From Bacteriovoracaceae bacterium (GTDB taxonomy: Bacteria > Bdellovibrionota > Bacteriovoracia > Bacteriovoracales > Bacteriovoracaceae): DNA of 40,762 nt. Where the stretch lies: NCBI GenBank assembly GCA_023137315.1, contig JAGLPP010000101.1:1-40762 (forward strand). The letters run 5' to 3'. Shown here piece after piece: positions 34,227-40,762 of the stretch (position 1 is its first letter; every line of letters starts with the position of its first letter). The notes below the pieces were generated by a model that was given only the letters and a program-made list of their open reading frames with translations, ran no database searches and was not told the origin of the DNA. The position numbers were made by a program, and so were the translations under genes.

Positions 34227-35195
34227 ATGAAACTAAAACTGAATTTACTGACCTTTTTTCTTATAGTTATCACCGTGTCCAACGCTGTTGCAGATGAGCT
34301 TGTTTTTGTTCAGGCCATCTCAAACACGAGAAAAAGATTCATTATAAGCAGAGGACTCGAACATGACATCTCTATCGGACAAACAAGGGCGTTCTCCAAC
34401 GATAGCGTTTCTGTCATGTGTAAAGTCCTTGAAGTTGGCAGGGATAATTCCTTGTGGCAGGTCGTTGACGGACAAACTGCAGTCCCCTTCAAGCGTGGTG
34501 ATACAGTTTTATTCCACACACATTTAATGGATATCATGAAGGAGGTCCTCAAGGAAAAAGAACGCCGTAGAGTGGAAAAACTGGTTGAAAGTGGCCGAAT
34601 TGATTCACTAAGAGATGAGGAATCCGGAAAATACATACGAATGACCAAGGCCGTAAGACGCCCCAACTTTATTATTCGAGGGGCAATGGCCCGGGCCGTC
34701 TATCAATCCGTAAGCTCCACCGATTCATCCTCAACCTCCTCACGCCAGGGGCTACACCTTGAAGGTCTTTATACAAAACAGTTTATCAATCGTCGTTTCG
34801 ATTGGGGAATCGGTTTCAGATGGGATCGTGAAACAGAGGAAGTATCCAGTCAAAATATCATAATCCCCACTGATCGAAAGATGGTTATCACGGAATTTGT
34901 CTATAATTTTGATAAATTCAGGCAAACCCTTAACAACATCTATATGGGAGTCGGATTCGGAGCTGGACAAACCACATCCACCGTTGACATCGAAAATAAA
35001 AAAGGAATCGTACTGGCCATGCCGTATGCCAAATTCGGCCTTCTCAGCCATCTTGGCGGTGAATATTACCTCATTATCGAAACTGTCATCGAATCGCTGA
35101 TATCAAAGGAAAAGTTTCTTGAAACCGGAAAAGAACAATCATCCAGCATTCTCAATGGCAAAATTGCAGCAGGACTTCGCTTTAACATCCTTTAA
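34227..35195 (+). CDS. Exported, possible outer-membrane protein of unknown function
   Basis: A signal peptide (MKLKLNLLTFFLIVITVSNAVA) is followed by a small beta domain (about 23-100) with the pattern of an SH3- or FlgT-C-like module: RFIISRGLEHDISIGQTRAF, then KVLEVG, FKRGDTVLF. The second part (about 150-322) has alternating hydrophobic/aromatic strands (RFDWGIGFRWDRETEEV, NIYMGVGFGAGQTTS, ILNGKIAAGLRFNIL) typical of an outer-membrane barrel. The last residue is Leu rather than the usual Phe. The gene is divergent from the large paralogous cluster and could act with it. The longer ORF from 34086 adds residues without a signal peptide and is rejected. It overlaps the end of yggS by 4 bp. 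Confidence 0.7.
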   Translation: MKLKLNLLTFFLIVITVSNAVADELVFVQAISNTRKRFIISRGLEHDISIGQTRAFSNDSVSVMCKVLEVGRDNSLWQVVDGQTAVPFKRGDTVLFHTHLMDIMKEVLKEKERRRVEKLVESGRIDSLRDEESGKYIRMTKAVRRPNFIIRGAMARAVYQSVSSTDSSSTSSRQGLHLEGLYTKQFINRRFDWGIGFRWDRETEEVSSQNIIIPTDRKMVITEFVYNFDKFRQTLNNIYMGVGFGAGQTTSTVDIENKKGIVLAMPYAKFGLLSHLGGEYYLIIETVIESLISKEKFLETGKEQSSSILNGKIAAGLRFNIL

Positions 35196-35887
35196 TCCTG
35201 TCCAAAAATGGCACCTCCAACCCTCACAAAATCACTTCCCTCTGAAACGGCCATTTTGTAATCCTGGCTCATTCCCATGGAAAGCGCCAAATCAAAAGTA
35301 CTGTAATCTCTCAAAAGCTCCTGCTTTATGCAAACAAGCTTTTTAAATGCGGCCCGTGCATCCCCTTCAAAATCGTCTGTCCGGATTTTACCCATTGTCA
35401 TAAGGCCGTGAAGATAAGGCCCGCCTTTGGGTTGTTCCACAATAAAATTCAATGCTTCACGAAGCGAATCAATTCCTTGAAAACCATATTTTTCCTCTTC
35501 ATCGCTGGTTTTCACCTGGAGAAAATACCCAAGATCTTCTCCTTCGAAATATTCCTTTTTCCTGTACAGCTCCATTAAAAGTTTCATCGAATCAATGGAG
35601 TGAATAAACCTGAGATTTTGAATTCGAAGAAGATGATTAACCTTGTTCGTCTGAAGATGCCCTATAAAATGCCAGCAAATATCATCAATCCCCTCGTCCT
35701 TTAATTTTTCCGATTTCTCTTTTAATTCCTGAACCCTGCTTTCACCAAAATCCCTATGTCCCGCTTCATAAGCGGCGATAATATCACTTGCAGGGTGGTA
35801 TTTTGAAACAGCAACAAGAGTTGCGTTATTACCCAGCTCTTTTTTTAATCGTTCAATTTTTGCTCCAAGAATTCCGGACCTGTTCAT
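35192..35887 (-). CDS. yggS: PLP homeostasis protein YggS/PLPBP
   Basis: YggS (PLPBP) binds pyridoxal phosphate and helps control its level; it has the alanine racemase-like barrel fold without known catalysis. The PLP lysine is K29 in VAVSKYHP. Other family motifs are FGESRVQEL, WHFIGHLQTNK, HSIDS, and the phosphate-binding end LSMGMSQDY...EGSDFVRVGGAIFG. The length of 231 residues is normal. Its ATG overlaps the TGA of the preceding 83-residue gene (ATGA). It is the last gene of a PilZ-RatA-small protein-yggS run. Confidence 0.92.
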   Translation of the reverse strand: MNRSGILGAKIERLKKELGNNATLVAVSKYHPASDIIAAYEAGHRDFGESRVQELKEKSEKLKDEGIDDICWHFIGHLQTNKVNHLLRIQNLRFIHSIDSMKLLMELYRKKEYFEGEDLGYFLQVKTSDEEEKYGFQGIDSLREALNFIVEQPKGGPYLHGLMTMGKIRTDDFEGDARAAFKKLVCIKQELLRDYSTFDLALSMGMSQDYKMAVSEGSDFVRVGGAIFGQD

Positions 35888-36135
35888 TTTTTCACTTTTG
35901 ATTTTTTCTTTGGCTTGAGTTTTATGGTCGCATTCACCTGGATATCATACTTGTCAGCCACTTCGCTCACAAGATTCATGATATCCACCTTCGACAGATA
36001 TTTATGAATTTCATCCTTAATGGCATGAATGAATTCCTCTTTGGATTTTTTGGCATTTTTAAGAAGGCTGCTTATTATATCCTTTGGTGTCGATAATTCA
36101 TGTTTTTTTTGCTTTGTCACAAACCTATTTCCCAC
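35884..36135 (-). CDS. Small conserved-looking hypothetical protein
   Basis: The protein is helical with a hydrophobic pattern in the middle (EEFIHAIKDEIHKYLSKVDI, then MNLVSEVADKY) and a basic tail (KPKKKSKVKK). The pattern is that of small proteins in many delta-type proteobacteria with an EEF...I..EI..YL.KVD....L core; I do not know their function. The start is GTG, at 36135 (overlapping the RatA gene by 11 bp) or possibly GTG at 36120. The overlaps on both sides argue for a real, coupled gene. Confidence 0.6.
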   Translation of the reverse strand: MGNRFVTKQKKHELSTPKDIISSLLKNAKKSKEEFIHAIKDEIHKYLSKVDIMNLVSEVADKYDIQVNATIKLKPKKKSKVKK

Positions 36136-36550
36136 TGGCCCTGTTATAGACGGATTTCATCATAGATGGAAGATTATTGGCCACCAACTTGTTCACCAAT
36201 ACTTTCGGAGCAAATCCCTTAAACTCCAAATCCAGAGCATAGGTCACCTTTGTCCCCTTTTTACCAAGATCCTCCAATACCCATCCTCCGATATTTTTCT
36301 TGAAAATATTTCCTTCAACGAGCGTCCAGCTAACCTTGGTCGGTGATTTTTGTTTGATATCCAAAGTATAATTTATTTTTTTTATGAGATTGAGAAAAAA
36401 CTCAACTTTTGCAGCGGCCTTGGTCTTCTTGATGATGTTGACATCAACCATTCCATCTACAAAATCGGGATAGGATTCATAATCGGTAATGACACCATAC
36501 ATGTCATCTATGCCAATATTAAAAATTTCCGTTCTTTCCACTCTGGCCAT
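36125..36550 (-). CDS. RatA / COQ10-like START-domain (SRPBCC) protein
   Basis: The chain follows the RatA/COQ10 family: an N-terminal beta strand, then the (D)MYGVITDYESYPDFVDGM helix-loop, a beta-sheet core (VEFFLNLIKKINYTLDIKQK), WTLVEGNIFKKNIGGWVLED, VTYALDLEFKGFAP and the long C-terminal helix. In mitochondria and bacteria this family binds coenzyme Q or other lipids; the Escherichia coli name RatA comes from a reported effect on ribosomes. Which role applies here is open. GGGGGAAG precedes the ATG. It follows the PilZ gene by 24 bp. Confidence 0.82.
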   Translation of the reverse strand: MARVERTEIFNIGIDDMYGVITDYESYPDFVDGMVDVNIIKKTKAAAKVEFFLNLIKKINYTLDIKQKSPTKVSWTLVEGNIFKKNIGGWVLEDLGKKGTKVTYALDLEFKGFAPKVLVNKLVANNLPSMMKSVYNRASGK

Positions 36551-36574
36551 AATCTTCCCCCTTAAAATAATTTA

Positions 36575-37297
36575 TCACCTGGCAAGTTTTAACTCAAGAA
36601 ATTCATGTGCCTTTTCCGATAAAAATCCGGCCGGAATCTTTTCAACAATAGTCCGCGTAAAATCCAATTTTTTCTCATCCACGTTTTTATCAACCTCAAA
36701 GGTGAACTCATCTTCGGTTGATAAAGGTGTATCCATATCACGTGAACTGAGTATCTTTCCGGTTCGTATCCCTTTGCCATCTTCCCATTCGACAAATTGA
36801 CGCATGAAAATCACCTGAAACTTCGAAAACTCATGATCGTTATGCTGCCAGACAAAAACCTCAATCTGGCCGTCGGCACGAAGCCAGTACGTCAGGTTGG
36901 CCGGAAATTCAATATCAACCAACGTTTCATGTATTGGACGCATGCTCGAAATAATATTATCAATTGAAAGAAAACATTGAATCTTATTCTGAAAACTTTT
37001 CTCCTTGCTAAAGGCAATTCCCAAACAAGGGCCACTCACCCATTTCACTTTTCCACTCGCCTGCAAATTCAAACCACGCCAACGCAAGTCACCTTTTATT
37101 TTTGATCCCGTGACATATTTATGCCCTCCGTCTCTGAGAGACAATTGCATCCCTGAATGTGATATATCCTTGACTTCAAAAACCTTGTCCTTGTCACTAT
37201 CCCCCTTAAAGGTCAAATAACTGAACGGAAAACGTGGAAAAACCCTTTTTTCAGTTTCCTTAACATCAGACTTGATAAGACTTAGCTCTCTTTCCAT
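36575..37297 (-). CDS. PilZ domain c-di-GMP-binding protein
   Basis: PilZ domains bind cyclic di-GMP. The two binding motifs are present: RVFPR (18-22, RxxxR) and DISHSGMQL (44-52, (D/N)xSxxG). The end of the PilZ domain is near GIAF (93-96). Residues about 105-240 form a second domain of unknown family with tryptophan-rich strands (LTYWLRADGQIEVFVWQHND). The ATG at 37297 has GGGAG six bases upstream, so the longer start at 37309 is not used. It is the first gene of the PilZ-RatA-small-yggS run and divergent from pgsA across 164 bp. Confidence 0.85.
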   Translation of the reverse strand: MERELSLIKSDVKETEKRVFPRFPFSYLTFKGDSDKDKVFEVKDISHSGMQLSLRDGGHKYVTGSKIKGDLRWRGLNLQASGKVKWVSGPCLGIAFSKEKSFQNKIQCFLSIDNIISSMRPIHETLVDIEFPANLTYWLRADGQIEVFVWQHNDHEFSKFQVIFMRQFVEWEDGKGIRTGKILSSRDMDTPLSTEDEFTFEVDKNVDEKKLDFTRTIVEKIPAGFLSEKAHEFLELKLAR

Positions 37298-37461
37298 GTA
37301 TTCTCCCACTCAAAGATAAAAGGATAGATATCACCTCCTAGGATATCGAAATTCAGGTGTCATTATTAGACGGAAAAAGCGTCCTTTTTTTGACGCCATG
37401 CCACTATACTTACAATTTTACTTTGTTTAAATATGTGTTCACGGTTGAGCAGGAGCGAAAA

Positions 37462-38109
37462 ATGAAATCGAATCAAGAACAACCACAACGCTCAGAGTGG
37501 GATATCGATAATCTTCCAAACAGGCTTACCCTGTTTCGAGTTCTGCTGATTCCCATTATCATCGGATGTCTTGGTTTTAATCTGCCAACATGGGGAACAC
37601 TTCTCCCTTTTCAAAAAACCCTTGGATGGATCGCAGCATTTATTTTCTCAATAGCGGCAATAACCGACTTTTTTGACGGCCATTTTGCAAGACGACGAAA
37701 CATTGTCACAGTTTTTGGCTCTTTCCTTGACCCTGTGGCCGACAAATTTTTGGTTGTATCATCAATCATCATGCTTCTTGCCCTTGAAAGAATTCCCGCT
37801 GTTTTGGTGGTCATCCTGATATTACGTGAAATGTATATCACGGCACTTCGACTTCTGGCCGTGGAAAAAGGTCTCTCTATTCCGGTTGATCATTGGGGTA
37901 AATATAAAACAGCCACACAGATGATTGCCATCCCGCTTTTAATGGCATGGGACAGTCCTGCCGGAATACCACTTCCACTTATTGGCTCCATCCTTATATT
38001 TGTTGCGGCTTTTCTCTCGCTGTTTTCCGCACTTCGCTATTCCGTAGGATTGATCGCCAAATTCAAGATAATGAGACATCAAAAGCTTGAGCAAAAAAAT
38101 GAACAATGA
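37462..38109 (+). CDS. pgsA: CDP-diacylglycerol-glycerol-3-phosphate 3-phosphatidyltransferase (PgsA)
   Basis: PgsA makes phosphatidylglycerophosphate from CDP-diacylglycerol and glycerol-3-phosphate, the first step to phosphatidylglycerol and cardiolipin, at the inner membrane. The CDP-alcohol phosphatidyltransferase signature DGx2ARx8Gx3Dx3D is complete: D72, G73, A76, R77, G86, D90, D94. Five or six hydrophobic segments fit the family. AGGAGCG lies seven bases before the ATG at 37462, so the longer ORF start at 37357 is not used. The LRR gene starts within its last 11 bp. Confidence 0.9.
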   Translation: MKSNQEQPQRSEWDIDNLPNRLTLFRVLLIPIIIGCLGFNLPTWGTLLPFQKTLGWIAAFIFSIAAITDFFDGHFARRRNIVTVFGSFLDPVADKFLVVSSIIMLLALERIPAVLVVILILREMYITALRLLAVEKGLSIPVDHWGKYKTATQMIAIPLLMAWDSPAGIPLPLIGSILIFVAAFLSLFSALRYSVGLIAKFKIMRHQKLEQKNEQ

Positions 38110-38761
38110 GGCGATACAACTCCGCAAAACCGTCAAACTGAAGGATAAGGAAAAACTCCTTCCTGAAGATATTTTGGCCAATAAAAACCTCGAATTTCTG
38201 GAAATCATTGCAAGGGGTCTCACTAAAATTGATGACCGATTGGGCGAATTGAAAAATTTAAAATATTTATCAATCACTTCCAAAAATATTGAGTTCATTC
38301 CTGAAATCATCTTCAAACTTGAGAATCTCGAAATCCTGAAATTCAAAAACGGAATGATTAAAAATTTACCAGAAACAGAACCTCTCTGCACCAGGCTTAA
38401 AATTCTCCAGATCAACAATCAACTTCTGGAAAAAATTCCAGTCTGGCTTGAAAAACTCACCTCCCTTGAAACAATCGATTTCGCTGGAAACAAACTTACG
38501 GCCCTTCCCCCTGAAATGGAAAAACTAAAAAAGCTCAAGCGTCTAAATCTTGACCGAAATGAATTCAAGGATATGCCTGAAGTTTTAACATCTTTCATTC
38601 GCCCAAAACCAACTGACAAGAGGCAAAAAACAGGCTTTTCAAAAATTTTTCAATCTGGTTTTAAGCAAATATCTCTCCTGCACTGTTCTGCTTATCATAT
38701 TACTATTACAAACCACTACTTTAAAAAAGTAAGATACGCTCACAAACAGTTGTATTTATAG
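38099..38761 (+). CDS. Leucine-rich repeat protein, C-terminus doubtful
   Basis: Residues about 25-165 contain about five or six leucine-rich repeats of ~23 residues (for example LKNLKYLSITSKNIEFIPE, LTSLETIDFAGNKLTALPPE, LKKLKRLNLDRNEFKDMPE). LRR proteins bind other proteins; there is no signal peptide, so it is cytoplasmic. The start at 38099 overlaps the end of pgsA by 11 bp. The last 40 residues (from about KIFQSGFKQISL to the stop) have an irregular composition and no repeat pattern; the reading frame may run into non-coding DNA, or the gene may be truncated by the neighbouring AT-rich defence locus. Confidence 0.7.
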   Translation: MNNEAIQLRKTVKLKDKEKLLPEDILANKNLEFLEIIARGLTKIDDRLGELKNLKYLSITSKNIEFIPEIIFKLENLEILKFKNGMIKNLPETEPLCTRLKILQINNQLLEKIPVWLEKLTSLETIDFAGNKLTALPPEMEKLKKLKRLNLDRNEFKDMPEVLTSFIRPKPTDKRQKTGFSKIFQSGFKQISLLHCSAYHITITNHYFKKVRYAHKQLYL

Positions 38762-38865
38762 TGTTTTAATAGAAACAAAAATATCCAATAGATGAATGTA
38801 ATCGTTTTTTTGCTATAAACTTCCTTGATGAAATTGGGAGGTTTGCACCAAGAAGATAGGTTACA

Positions 38866-39699
38866 TTATTTATGCATTACCTTATCCCTCTTGCTCTTGC
38901 TCTTGCTCTTGCTCTTGCTAATCAGGTTGTTAATAACTCTCTTTCCAATTACAAGTGAAAGTTCATGGAGTACATCAGGATTGGAAAGTTCCGTCCAGTT
39001 TTTATAATGATAATTGTCGCAAGAAAACTCGTTTTTTCGTTTTAAAAATATCCAAACACCTTGTTTATCTGCCAATACAAATAGTTCAGATTGTAATCTA
39101 AGAGCATATGATTTTGCCTGGCGAAATGCATCTATTAGAGTCGCTTGTCTATCAATGTGATATTTACATTCAACTAGTGCCACAGCAGTCTCTTCCCCAT
39201 GTTTTGGATTTCCTCCTAAAACGTAATCAGGATAGTTTCTCTGGCCTCTGCCCATTCTAACTACAAATTGTCTTATCCAATCATTTTCCGTAAATCCCAA
39301 CTTTTCTAAAAGAGGCTCTAAAAGCATAATTTCGACATCTCTTTCATTGTTAAGTTCCAGGGTTAATGCTTTTTCAATCCTCGAAGGCATTGGAAGTATG
39401 TCAACATCAAAATCTTTGGATTTCATTAACTCTAAAATTGCATCATATTCCTCAATGCTAAAAGTAGAGCCTGTTGCGGCTTGAAACTTTCCTCTAACGA
39501 TTGGTTTTTTGCCAAGTAGTGGGTGTTTGGCAATTTCAGAAAAACGAATATGTGGCACCTTAATGGGCCAACCTATTTTAACCATAGAGTAAAAGTAAAA
39601 ATAAGGATCGTTGTATCCAGGTACAACTACTCGCCAAATGGAATGAATATAGCTTCTAGGTGATTGGCAATACATAAGGACGATATCACCAGGGCGCAT
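38866..39699 (-). CDS. EVE-like / PD-(D/E)xK restriction nuclease, distal part of a split gene
   Basis: The first ~95 residues look like an EVE/PUA-type domain (RPGDIVLMYCQSPRSYIHSI, then WRVV), a fold that reads modified bases. Residues about 115-240 resemble the N-terminal nuclease domain of type I restriction R subunits: PDYVLGG, then ALVECKYH form a PD-(D/E)xK core, followed by an amphipathic helix (DAFRQAKSYALRLQSE). The same frame stays open upstream to 39834 and encodes VWFIIGFGRGHDAEF and HWQGKLE, which complete the first strands of the EVE domain, but it has no normal start codon there. The gene therefore probably belongs with the preceding ORF (39780-40499) and is separated from it by a frameshift near 39800. 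A Ser-Lys microsatellite lies near its end. Confidence 0.72.
   Translation of the reverse strand: MRPGDIVLMYCQSPRSYIHSIWRVVVPGYNDPYFYFYSMVKIGWPIKVPHIRFSEIAKHPLLGKKPIVRGKFQAATGSTFSIEEYDAILELMKSKDFDVDILPMPSRIEKALTLELNNERDVEIMLLEPLLEKLGFTENDWIRQFVVRMGRGQRNYPDYVLGGNPKHGEETAVALVECKYHIDRQATLIDAFRQAKSYALRLQSELFVLADKQGVWIFLKRKNEFSCDNYHYKNWTELSNPDVLHELSLVIGKRVINNLISKSKSKSKSKRDKVMHK
38888..38917 (-). repeat. Hexanucleotide microsatellite, five copies
   Basis: CTCTTG repeated five times on the plus strand; on the minus strand it encodes alternating Ser-Lys near the C-terminus of the nuclease gene. Copy-number change would keep the frame. Confidence 0.85.
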
Positions 39700-39779
39700 T
39701 TCAAGTTTTCCCTGCCAATGCCTGACTGTTTCGTTGCTTGCTTGATCTAAAAATTCAGCGTCATGTCCACGTCCGAAAC

Positions 39780-40499
39780 CTATGATAAACCATACCCTAG
39801 ATGAGCAGGCAATTTTTGAAGTGGTGCCAATTCATCTTTTACATTTTCTTTTGCAAAGTCGTACAGAAAGGCATTGAGTTCCCGAGGAGAAAGCCTATGC
39901 TTTTTACGAAAATCTTGAAGAACAGCATTAATTTCCAGATAATATAAGGCACGCTCTCTTTTTTGTAGTTTTCCTGGAACCTGAGGAATTGGAATTTCAA
40001 AAAATCTTAATATCTTTTCAAGTTCATTGTATTTTAATTCAAAGAAGTAGGGAAAGAAAAATTCCGGATAAGCATCATAAAGTCCTGCGGTAAGAGCATC
40101 AATTGACTCAATTATATCATCTTGATATCGATAGGGTTCATCTTTTCCACCACCATAATTGCGAATGATTTTTTTTCCTTCATGATTCTCGATTTTAAAG
40201 TCAATCCCTGACTCAAAGTAAATGCCTTCATCCGAAATTTCAATAAAAAGTTTATTGGCATGCTCTTGGTCCTCTATATTTTCCTCTAAAGCATATCTTC
40301 TAATTGCTTCACGTAGATTCATTTGAGCAGAAATAGTTTTTCCATCATCCTTTATTTCATCATTTTTATCTAATTCATCACACTCTAACAAATATATAAA
40401 ATTGTCAGTATCATTTAATTCAGAAAGTCCTTCAGCTATAAACGTCTTTCCTTGTTCTGACTTAATGTATAATTCCCAAACATATTTATTAAATTGCAT
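39780..40499 (-). CDS. Proximal part of the split restriction-type protein
   Basis: This 239-residue ORF has an acidic N-terminal part and ends with ALYYLEINAVLQDFRKKHRL, then SPRELNAFLYDFAKEN and KLPAHLGYGLS. I recall homologues in which an ELxAFLYDFA helix is followed directly by (P)xxVWF and the EVE-like domain in one chain. Here that continuation is in another frame. One added base near 39800 would give LPASSRVWFIIGFGRG, joining it to the nuclease part. Alone, this ORF has no recognised catalytic motif. A 37-residue ORF precedes it by 10 bp. The Shine-Dalgarno sequence is weak. Confidence 0.62.
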   Translation of the reverse strand: MQFNKYVWELYIKSEQGKTFIAEGLSELNDTDNFIYLLECDELDKNDEIKDDGKTISAQMNLREAIRRYALEENIEDQEHANKLFIEISDEGIYFESGIDFKIENHEGKKIIRNYGGGKDEPYRYQDDIIESIDALTAGLYDAYPEFFFPYFFELKYNELEKILRFFEIPIPQVPGKLQKRERALYYLEINAVLQDFRKKHRLSPRELNAFLYDFAKENVKDELAPLQKLPAHLGYGLS

Positions 40500-40509
40500 A
40501 GCTACTAAC

Positions 40510-40623
40510 TCACTTTTTTATTCTTCTGAGTACAACTTCAAAAATATCAGCATTAATTTCGTCCTGATATTCATTAATGGTTTCTTTTTGGGGGTCGATT
40601 CCCAATACATCCAACTTATCCAT
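40510..40623 (-). CDS. Possible small ORF (37 aa) before the split nuclease gene
   Basis: ATG at 40623 to TGA at 40510 encodes a mixed-charge 37-residue peptide (it contains LGIDPQKETINEYQDEINAD) that ends in EVVLRRIKK. The stop lies 10 bp before the next start, as in an operon, but no Shine-Dalgarno sequence is visible. It could be a leader, a small partner, or chance. Confidence 0.35.
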   Translation of the reverse strand: MDKLDVLGIDPQKETINEYQDEINADIFEVVLRRIKK

Positions 40624-40762
40624 ATATTTTTAATAAAGTTATTTTAACATAGAATCAAACAAAATATCGCCATTAAAAAAATGGAGTGATTTGTTGCCAC
40701 TATCACTAGAAGATGGTCACTTGACTCTCCAAAAACGTTCCGTCGCCGGCACAAAAAAAATT

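Noticed and set aside
38888-38917. The CTCTTG array as a CRISPR or phase-variation switch
   Set aside because: Units are 6 bp without spacers and keep the frame, so neither applies.
39780-39800. Programmed -1 frameshift joining the two parts of the nuclease
   Set aside because: No canonical slippery heptamer of the X-XXY-YYZ type is found at the junction; a mutation or sequencing error is more likely, though recoding is not excluded.
40684-40762. Open plus-strand frame reading to the right end (LPLSLEDGHLTLQKRS...)
   Set aside because: It is too short, has no clear start or Shine-Dalgarno sequence and could not be matched to a family.

Overview
The window is a gene-dense stretch of a Gram-negative bacterial chromosome of roughly 40% GC. 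The best guess is a member of Bdellovibrionota, Bacteriovoracia type. This is inferred from a TIGR02147/DUF4423-type regulator, many Sec-exported proteins of unknown family, a lysine-rich histone H1-like protein and a degenerate HD-GYP protein. No rRNA, tRNA, CRISPR array, insertion sequence or phage gene was seen. No gene-free gap exceeds 300 bp; the largest is the divergent region at 15161-15449.

Region 1 (1-9.6 kb) holds housekeeping genes: plsC (acyl transfer to lysophosphatidate), rsmJ (16S rRNA methylation) and a one-chain glycine decarboxylase built like GcvPA fused to GcvPB. Two exported proteins of unknown family follow, then a receiver/HD-GYP-like protein with altered active-site residues and one more exported protein. 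Region 2 (9.8-19.8 kb) has an M29 aminopeptidase, an exported rhodanese, an H1-like protein, small hypotheticals, a membrane-anchored astacin protease, a DUF4258-like protein and a Crp/Fnr regulator. A four-gene run follows (exported protein, TerB-like protein, lipoprotein, methyltransferase). Then come RtcB RNA ligase, a DUF5320 protein behind a long inverted repeat, and a small exported protein made of six 12-residue repeats.

Region 3 (19.8-26.9 kb) starts with a minus-strand operon in which a TIGR02147 regulator is translationally coupled to two related exported proteins, with a 15-bp palindrome upstream. An exported alpha/beta hydrolase, an exported tocopherol-cyclase-like protein and a tungsten-type aldehyde:ferredoxin oxidoreductase follow. 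Region 4 (26.9-34.0 kb) is the most unusual part: three large paralogous membrane or exported proteins (653, 659 and 1029 residues) in tandem on the minus strand. They share N-terminal, cysteine, P-x-A-x-A, coiled-coil and C-terminal motifs, and I recognise no family. A divergent exported, possibly outer-membrane, protein lies next to them.

Region 5 (35.2-38.8 kb) has a compact operon (PilZ, RatA/START-like, small protein, YggS) and a pgsA-LRR pair. The LRR gene ends in sequence that does not look coding. Region 6 (38.8-40.7 kb) is an AT-rich putative defence locus: an EVE-like plus PD-(D/E)xK restriction-type nuclease that appears to be split from its N-terminal part by a single frameshift near 39800.

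Product names rest on motifs read from the translations; no database search was possible. Start codons were moved from the longest ORF where a Shine-Dalgarno sequence and signal peptide favoured another start.
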